Part shown: positions 6,203 to 7,251 of the stretch, piece after piece | Position numbering within the stretch: the first letter of the stretch is position 1 | Layout: every line of letters starts with the position of its first letter | From: CAZCDM01 sp964497475 | GTDB taxonomy: Bacteria; Planctomycetota; Phycisphaerae; SM23-33 | Reading direction: 5' to 3' | Assembly: GCA_964497475.1 (NCBI GenBank) | Contig: CAZCDM010000120.1 | Location: 1-7,251 of the forward strand | Length of the DNA: 7,251 bases | The notes under the pieces: generated by a model | The model's database searches: none | What the model was told of the DNA's origin: nothing | Seen by the model: only the letters and a program-made list of their open reading frames with translations | Translations under genes and position numbers: made by a program

Positions 6203-7069
6203 TCAGGATGCGGGTTGGGCGCTGGGGCGAGGGGTAGCCTGAATTTCCTTCCGCAGGACAATGCCCAGCCGGGAGATCACTTCCTGCATGTCGGCCGGGC
6301 GGTTGGTTGGTTCGAGCTGGATGCAGTCCATGACCAGGCGGCTCAGCAGGGGCGGCACGGAGGGGTTGTGCTGCTCGGGCGGGTCGGGCAGGTGGTGGCC
6401 GGGCAGTTGGATCGAGCCTTCCTGCGGGAGCACGACGGGCCCGGCCCGGCCGGTGAGGCTGTGGTAGAGGCTCGCGCCGAAGTTGAAGATGTCCGTCTGG
6501 ATACTGCACGGGTGGCGGGCGACCTGCTCGGGGGCGATGAAATCCGGCGTGCCCTGGATGCGCTGCTTGACCGTGCCGATGGGGCAGCTCTGGCCGAAGT
6601 CGATGATCTTCACATTACCCGACTCGTCGACGACGATGTTGCTGGGCTTCATGTCGGCGTGGACATAGCCAGCCTGGTGGACGTGGCCGAGGGCGTTGGC
6701 GACCTGCGCGTAGATACCGCACGCCGAGAGGATCGTCTTCGGCGGGGCCTGTTGAAGCGTCTGGCCCGGGCAGTACTCCATCAGCAGGCGGACTTCCCGC
6801 AGCGAAAGCAGCCGACGGAGTTTTTGCAGGTGATACACCGCCCGAACGTTGGGGTTGTCGATGTGGCGGAGGGTCTGGTACTCGGTCAGGGCCTGGATGA
6901 CGAAGCGGTCGTCGGCCCGGCCCGCGCGGGGAACCCGCTTGAGTGCGTAGGTCTTGCCCCCATCCGATCGCGCTTCGTAGATCGTACTGTGCGCGCCCGT
7001 GCCGAGTACGCGCAAGCAATGAACCTTCTCCGGCCCCAGCCGAAGGTCTGTGCCAAGTAACTTCTTCAT
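6203..7069 (-). CDS. Serine/threonine protein kinase, soluble, non-RD type
   Basis: This is a 288-residue PknB-like (Hanks-type) protein kinase consisting essentially of the catalytic domain alone. In order it shows: glycine-rich loop LGTGAHSTIYEA (22-33), ATP-binding K44 in YALKRV, helix-C E63, hinge region LLMEYCPG (95-102), catalytic loop YVHADMKPSN (135-144; D139, K141, N144), metal-binding D157 in DFG, GTPDFIAPE (173-181) and D193 in TDIFNFGASLYHSLTG. The catalytic loop has HAD in place of HRD, so it is a non-RD kinase; activation-loop phosphorylation may not be needed. There is no membrane helix, PASTA repeat or other sensor region, and a short Pro/Ser/Ala tail ends the protein. I chose ATG 7067-7069 because GGAAG lies 9 bases upstream. 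ATG 7091-7093 (8 residues longer) and TTG 7121-7123 (18 longer) are in frame but lack ribosome-binding sites. The substrate is unknown and no phosphatase or FHA gene is adjacent. Confidence 0.92.
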   Translation of the reverse strand: MKKLLGTDLRLGPEKVHCLRVLGTGAHSTIYEARSDGGKTYALKRVPRAGRADDRFVIQALTEYQTLRHIDNPNVRAVYHLQKLRRLLSLREVRLLMEYCPGQTLQQAPPKTILSACGIYAQVANALGHVHQAGYVHADMKPSNIVVDESGNVKIIDFGQSCPIGTVKQRIQGTPDFIAPEQVARHPCSIQTDIFNFGASLYHSLTGRAGPVVLPQEGSIQLPGHHLPDPPEQHNPSVPPLLSRLVMDCIQLEPTNRPADMQEVISRLGIVLRKEIQATPRPSAQPAS

Positions 7070-7150
7070 GATGTTCAACTTCCGCCGGTCCATGTCCGGC
7101 TGCGGGACATGAGACGATGACAAATATAAGGCCGGTTTGAATATATACCC

Positions 7151-7179
7151 ATCATAGTACGCCTATCGGCCAGAACCAA
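7151..7179 (-). promoter_or_regulatory. Candidate sigma70-type promoter for the Ser/Thr kinase gene
   Basis: On the minus strand, TTGGTT (7179-7174) and TATGAT (7156-7151) are separated by exactly 17 bases. The -10 matches the consensus at five of six positions and the -35 at the three key ones. Transcription would begin around 7144, giving a leader of about 75 bases to ATG 7069. The stretch 7121-7160 is markedly AT-rich compared with the rest of the window, as expected for a promoter. The remaining bases to 7251 hold no recognisable gene or site. Confidence 0.45.
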
Positions 7180-7251
7180 GCCCTTCTTTGCCAAGCCAGG
7201 GCCTACGCATCTAAATTCGGGTTGTGGGGTTTGGGAATATCGCATGTTCGG

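Noticed and set aside
7180..7202. GCCCT/AGGGC inverted repeat near the right end
   Set aside because: A 5-bp stem with a 13-base loop, with no associated site or T-tract.

Overview
The window is GC-rich, gene-dense bacterial DNA with six complete loci, one of them frameshifted. No plasmid, phage, transposon, CRISPR, tRNA or rRNA feature was seen. A double-ended hybrid histidine kinase, a Gfo/Idh/MocA-family protein, a PknB-like Ser/Thr kinase and short intergenic gaps together fit a Planctomycetota-like organism (for example Phycisphaerae). That placement is an inference from gene content and style, not from a marker gene.

Layout: (1) 53-2337, plus strand: a hybrid sensor kinase, receiver-PAS-PAS-HisKA-HATPase-receiver. 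Its frame is broken by an apparent single-base loss near 724, so it reads as an N-terminal piece (53-790) and a C-terminal piece (766-2337). (2) 2406-3485, plus: a Gfo/Idh/MocA-like oxidoreductase whose usual catalytic Lys and His are both replaced. (3) A minus-strand cluster read from about 5425 down to 3494: a small membrane-anchored protein with a PH/GRAM-like domain, then queF, then an ApbE-type FAD:protein FMN transferase. Gaps are 1 bp and a 4-bp ATGA overlap, so this is almost certainly an operon. (4) 5472-6176, plus: queC, divergent from that operon across about 46 bp. (5) 6203-7069, minus: a soluble Ser/Thr protein kinase convergent with queC, with a good candidate promoter in the AT-rich stretch upstream.

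The clearest functional link is QueC and QueF. QueC makes preQ0 (7-cyano-7-deazaguanine) and QueF reduces it to preQ1, consecutive steps of queuosine tRNA-modification synthesis. They sit on either side of a shared intergenic spacer. The membrane PH-like protein and ApbE share the queF transcript without an obvious biochemical reason. The two signalling proteins at the ends have no visible partner here.

I did not find convincing evidence of an undescribed system. The points most worth a second look are the frameshift in the kinase, the catalytically degenerate Gfo/Idh protein, and the odd composition of the queF operon.
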